NCBI RefSeq assembly: GCF_001649575.2
Contig: NC_051433.1
Location: 13,669,588-13,733,587, forward strand
Direction of reading: 5' to 3'
Length of the DNA stretch: 64,000 nucleotides
Origin: Kryptolebias marmoratus
Lineage: Eukaryota > Chordata > Actinopteri > Cyprinodontiformes > Rivulidae
Shown: one piece after another, positions 60,291 to 64,000 of the stretch
Layout of the letters: the number at the start of each line of letters is the position of its first letter
Numbering within the stretch: position 1 is the stretch's first letter
Notes under the pieces: model-generated
Database searches by the model: none
Told to the model about the DNA's origin: nothing
Seen by the model: only the letters and a program-made list of their open reading frames with translations
Made by a program: the position numbers and the translations under genes

Positions 60291-61589
60291 AAATATTGTT
60301 TGTAATATATAAACTACTGGGTACTTTAATAGGTTGTTTTTTATTCTTGTTAGGGAAAAATAAGTCGGTGAAAGTTTTATGAATTTTATTTAAATTTATA
60401 ATCAACATAATTAAATGGACACAATAAAATAAATAAAGACATTTCTATGCAGAGCAGAAAACATGGAGGATCTGTGTGTCTGTCAACAGAAGTGCATTTC
60501 ATTGTTCGGGACTGGGTTTTGTTTATTTTTTTGTTTTGCAGGGGTGAACGTGTCAAAGCCGTCATCGTGTGACAGGATTAGGATTACAGGACCGTGTCTG
60601 TTACCGCTCAGATTTTCTGCAGCGGCGGGATTTATCGGAACGGCGTGGAAAAAATAAACCCAGACACGTGCTCTCGGTCCGGCGGATTGCACTCTGCCTT
60701 CCAAAACGGGAAAAAAAACAAATAAAGCTTTAAATAACACTCTGAGAACACGTCTCATCTGATTGTCCTTTACAGAGCTTAAAAAAAAAAAAAAAACATC
60801 TTAAACTTCAGCTTCATGTGCAAAACTGCAGTGCATGGGCGCAGCTGACACTGGGGACAGGGGACAGGGGGGACATCTGAAAGTCTCTCCCTACAAGACT
60901 AATTTACATTGAAGTGCATAAAGAGTCCAGTGTGTGTGTGAAGATTAATGTTGTGTTTCAGTGGTGCACAAATTTAACAATTTCCAAATTATTAAAAAAA
61001 CAAAACAAACACTTATTCTGTTGGAATCATTTGCTGACAGATTGCACCCCCCCCCCAATTCAAAAATCCTATCTGCGCCCCTGCTGCAGTAACTTTCCTT
61101 TAATGCTGCTTTATAATATTAAACTCTTTGTTATATCTCCTACAGATAGGAGCTCCAAACCTAAACTAAACGGGGTCGGCACTTCTGTCATCCAGCTGCA
61201 TGTTCAAGATGTCTCCTTTGGAAGCAGAATACAGTTTTTAAAAAAGAATGAAATGGATTAAAACGAAGGAGACACGGCGCCTCTTCCCTATAAGCGTCCA
61301 GACGTCCGACTGTGTGTCAGTCGGCACTTTGGCAAAGCCTCGGTCCAGATGAGTATAATCCACTGATTCCAGGGATTATCGGTAATCTCCTCCGCTCAAA
61401 TGTCTCCTTCTTAACCGCTGGGAGGGGAAAAACCACCAAACCCCCCCTCACACACACACAGCACCCTAATTAACCGTTTGTTTTTGTTTGTTTTAAAGAT
61501 GGTTCTGTCTGGGGCTGGGAGTCCGACTCCTGGGGGGGGGTGAGGGGGGTGTACCATCGGTCCGTTGGTCCATCGGTCTCTGATGGGCG
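60291..61589. other. Spacer and cdkn1a 3' UTR
   Basis: No further gene is recognised. Long A runs occur near 60781 and a C run at 61047-61056. The part nearest 61589 is the cdkn1a 3' UTR on the - strand. Confidence 0.45.
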
Positions 61590-62937
61590 TCACTCGCCGG
61601 ACTTCCGCGGCAGCCAAACGACTCTCCTCTTAGCCTGGTAGAAATCTGCCCGGGGGCGGAGAAGAGGACACGTTTAACCTGAGGCAATGGCTCACAGGGA
61701 TACGGCAAGCCACAAGGGTCATAGGTCGCCACTTTTACCACGCGTCTGGCTAAAAAGTAACGGCTTTTTGTGCCGTCATATGACTGCTTTCTGAATGCCG
61801 AAAATTACATTTCATTTATTCTCTTTAACGCGTGACGGCATAAAAAGCAGCGTTCCATGACATTTATTACTCCGTATTTGAGGGAGTTTTCTTAAAATTT
61901 TGCAAGGCCCTGCCCATTAGTGATGGGAACGGCAGCTTCTGAGTGAACTGAAGCACTAGAACCAGTTCATTAAAATGATTCGTTCACAGTTTATTAGTTA
62001 GTTTAGTTTATTTATTTTGAGCCATACGCCATAGAAGGTGCCCAGCCCCAGTGTTTGTGTGGCTTATAAGACACACAAACGTATTTCAAAGATGCAGAGA
62101 GACCAACATCAACATCCTTCAAACGGAAAGTGTCGTTCATTACACGGATCAGTCCTTGGCAGTAGGGCATTGTTTCTGTGCATGCATGAATCAGCAGTAC
62201 GTTCACTGAGTAAACGCTGCTGTGTCGTTGATATTTCCGTGACTCACTTGCTGCTGAATTTAACTGAACTCAGTAAGGAACGAATCATCGAACAAGTGAT
62301 CTAGTTCAGTTTGTTCACTCGTTCATTTGAACGAATCGTTCATGGACGACACAACACTACTGGCCATGCCTTTTTTATCTGCTCAGTTTAAACTCCAGTC
62401 ACCCAATATGAAGGTGGTCTGTAAAAAGTTGCTTTTTTTGAAGGGATTTCCGCCCGGCGTTAGTTTTTTTGTTTTTTTAGCCAGGCGCGTGGTAAAAGTG
62501 GCCACATATGGCCCGCGTGGCTTGCCGTACACAGGAGCAGCTGGACGCTCACCTGTGATGTTCGTCTGTTTCCTCTTCAGGCCCGTGTCCTCTCCCCTCT
62601 CCGGCGTCCTCTCCATGTCTTCCAGTCCCGGGGTCCCCGGGGTGTTCTCCTTGTCGCTCTCCGCCGGCTCCAGCCGTCCCGGGCCCGCTGCCCTTTGACC
62701 CCAGGACCTGTAGAGCGGCGGCACGCGGGCGTCCGGCACGCGCTCCCACTGGAAGCGGCCGCCCTGCCGGGGCCTGCCGGCGGTGAAGTCGAAGCCCCAG
62801 CGTTCGGACGCCTCCTCCAGGTCTCTGCGCAGCGCGGCGCGGTACTCCTCCTGGAGCTGCTCCCGGTCCACGGGGCCGAACAGGTTCCGCCGGGCAGACC
62901 CGGGTCTCCTCAGGATCCGCCCGCGAGCTGCAGCCAT
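61590..62937 (-). CDS. cdkn1a: Cyclin-dependent kinase inhibitor 1A (p21/Cip1)
   Basis: Two coding exons: 62937-62553 and 61645-61590, in phase, 146 aa (human p21 164). The N-terminal inhibitory domain has the cyclin-binding RRNLFG (16-21), then GPVDREQLQEEYRAALRRDL, EERW-like ERWGFDF, FQWERV and the LYRS element that enters the CDK active site. The middle is poorly conserved (SDKENTPGTP). The C-terminus carries a complete PCNA-binding PIP box, QTNITDFY (124-131). The Thr-Asp pair and the basic residues after it (QAKRR) also fit a CRL4-Cdt2 PIP degron. p27 and p57 have no such PIP box, which makes p21 the best call. The splice falls inside the PIP box (Asp129 is split), as in other p21 genes. 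The start is the first true ATG; an acceptor-like TTTTTAG 9 bp before it suggests a non-coding first exon. The protein arrests the cell cycle downstream of p53. Confidence 0.94.
61918..62359. mobile_element. hAT-type MITE in the cdkn1a intron
   Basis: Ends TAGTGATGGG (left) and, reverse complemented, TAGTGTTGTG (right) form short inverted repeats. The flanking octamers CTGCCCAT (61910-61917) and CTGGCCAT (62360-62367) agree at 7 of 8 bases, matching an 8-bp hAT target duplication. The interior near the right end (TTCATTTGAACGAATCGTTC) is a further local palindrome. No transposase is present. Confidence 0.75.
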
Positions 62938-63280
62938 CACTCCGCACTAAAAACAAAAACAAACAAACAGCTGCGGGTTAGTTTGGAGGAGCGCACAGAA
63001 ATCAGCAGCTTTGCGTTAGTCCGGTCCGGTTCGGCTCGGCTTGGTTCGGTTCTGACGACCTGTTCAGCGAACTTAATTTGGTTTCCCATGTTTTAGCAGC
63101 ATCACGGTGCGTGTCATCGAGCCCTGGTGTGAAATGACTGGTTCTCCGAGGGGGGACTCTCTGCGGCTCTTATAAGGCGGAGGGGGCAGCCGGTGACTCC
63201 TCCCCCGGACCTCCTCCGGCAAACACCGGCACATGCCTGGACATAGTCTCCGGCGGACATGTGAGGACAAGTCCTCCGCT
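62938..63280 (-). promoter_or_regulatory. cdkn1a promoter with TATA-like box and p53-type half-sites
   Basis: On the - strand a TATA-like TTATAAG lies at 63170-63176. Some 80-100 bp upstream of it are two abutting decamers, 63255-63264 (GGACATGTGA, reading +) and 63265-63274 (GGACAAGTCC). The second fits the p53 half-site RRRCWWGYYY perfectly; the first has the core with two mismatches at its end. Another abutting pair at 63229-63238 and 63239-63248 is weaker. This matches the placement expected for p53 control of p21. Confidence 0.6.
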
Positions 63281-64000
63281 CTCTGCCTCTGGGTTCATGT
63301 CAGATTTAACCACAAGGTGGCAGCCTCACCCCAACAGGAGGGGGTTTGTTTAAACCAGGGTGATCAACAGGCTTCTGCAGAACATGAGGTGATTTAACCT
63401 CTGAATCAGGTGTTGGAGCAGGGAGACGAGTCAAACCTGCAGGACGATCCCCCCTCTTCAGGACCAGTTTCCTCCGACTGGATGTCCTTACGTGAGGAAA
63501 CCCGGCCCCGATGATCCAGTTACAGCAGGAAAAAATGAAATTAGTTGGAGATGGTTGAGCCCACAGCCTTCCATCTGATGACCCCTTTTTTTATTAAGAC
63601 ACCAGCCTATTTGTGTTTATAAAGATATTTAAATACGTACAAACCAGATAAGACGACCCCTCTTAACCCTTTTAATGCACAGTGGTCACTGCAGCGCACA
63701 GCTGTTTAAAAGCCATTTTCTTGAACATGTAAAGGGTTTTATATTATAACAGCATGGGCCACTAAAGTGGACATTAGTGCTTCATGCAATATACTGGCTG
63801 TCCACTGCAAGTGCAACAAAATGTTCTCAAATTCAAGATGGATTTGAGAAAAAAAAGTCTTATTTTCCAGCCTTTTTATGCCATAAGAAAAAGAAAAGAA
63901 AACACTACAGGGGGAAAAGCCTGTCTGAAGTTTATCATAATTCATGCATGAAAGGGTTAAAACAGGGTTAAAACTCTACTTTAGCGTGCAGGATCGGTTT
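63281..64000. other. Right flank; nothing recognised
   Basis: I see no coding exon, RNA gene or known repeat here. The sequence is upstream of cdkn1a and becomes AT-rich towards the window end. Confidence 0.45.

Noticed and set aside
1..64000. CRISPR arrays, operons, tRNA or rRNA genes
   Set aside because: The DNA is vertebrate; no direct-repeat/spacer array and no convincing tRNA or rRNA sequence was seen by eye. A tRNAscan or Infernal run would settle small RNA genes.

Overview
The window is vertebrate nuclear DNA, almost certainly from a ray-finned (teleost) fish. It carries eight intron-containing vertebrate orthologues with GT-AG and two GC-AG introns, CpG-rich promoters, an AT-rich intergenic background, and many decayed repeats of kinds that are widespread in teleosts (hAT-like and TA-flanked non-autonomous DNA elements, a Tc1/mariner transposase relic, tails of dispersed retro-elements). 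Gene names rest on protein similarity recalled from known families; no search was run.

Layout, left to right. 1-1391: 3' flank with no gene recognised. 1392-18415 (-): dstyk, 14 coding exons, 927 aa. 18416-22549: divergent intergenic region with a CpG-rich dstyk promoter and a ZNF143/THAP11-type motif. 22550-29364 (+): nuak2, 6 exons, 606 aa. 31383-33798 (-): a divergent D-type cyclin, best called ccndx-like, 5 exons, 281 aa. 34962-39311 (-): bysl, 7 exons, 439 aa. 39676-41175 (+): med20, 4 exons, 211 aa, head-to-head with bysl across a 364-bp bidirectional promoter. 42800-48665 (+): usp49 with a CpG-island leader and 5 coding exons, 681 aa. 51332-54676 (-): tmcc2 3' coding exons, with its 5' end uncertain. 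61590-62937 (-): cdkn1a (p21), 2 coding exons, 146 aa, with a candidate p53-responsive promoter just upstream.

For all genes except tmcc2 the exon phases add up to one open protein from start to stop of near-human length, so the exon models are well supported. The gene content joins two human neighbourhoods: DSTYK-NUAK2-TMCC2 (human 1q32) and CCND3-BYSL-MED20-USP49 with CDKN1A farther away (human 6p21). Several products act in growth control (a D-type cyclin, p21, the LKB1-family kinase NUAK2, a histone H2B deubiquitinase, Mediator, ribosome biogenesis), but they are independent loci and nothing suggests an operon-like unit.

No radically new system is visible. The observations most worth following are the p53-type half-site cluster by a TATA-like box at cdkn1a, a hAT-type insertion with a 7/8 target-site duplication in the cdkn1a intron, a D cyclin lacking the usual LxCxE and phosphodegron ends with an RFX-like X-box in its promoter, two independent GC-AG introns, uORFs before usp49, and a CTAG-saturated tract in the tmcc2 region.
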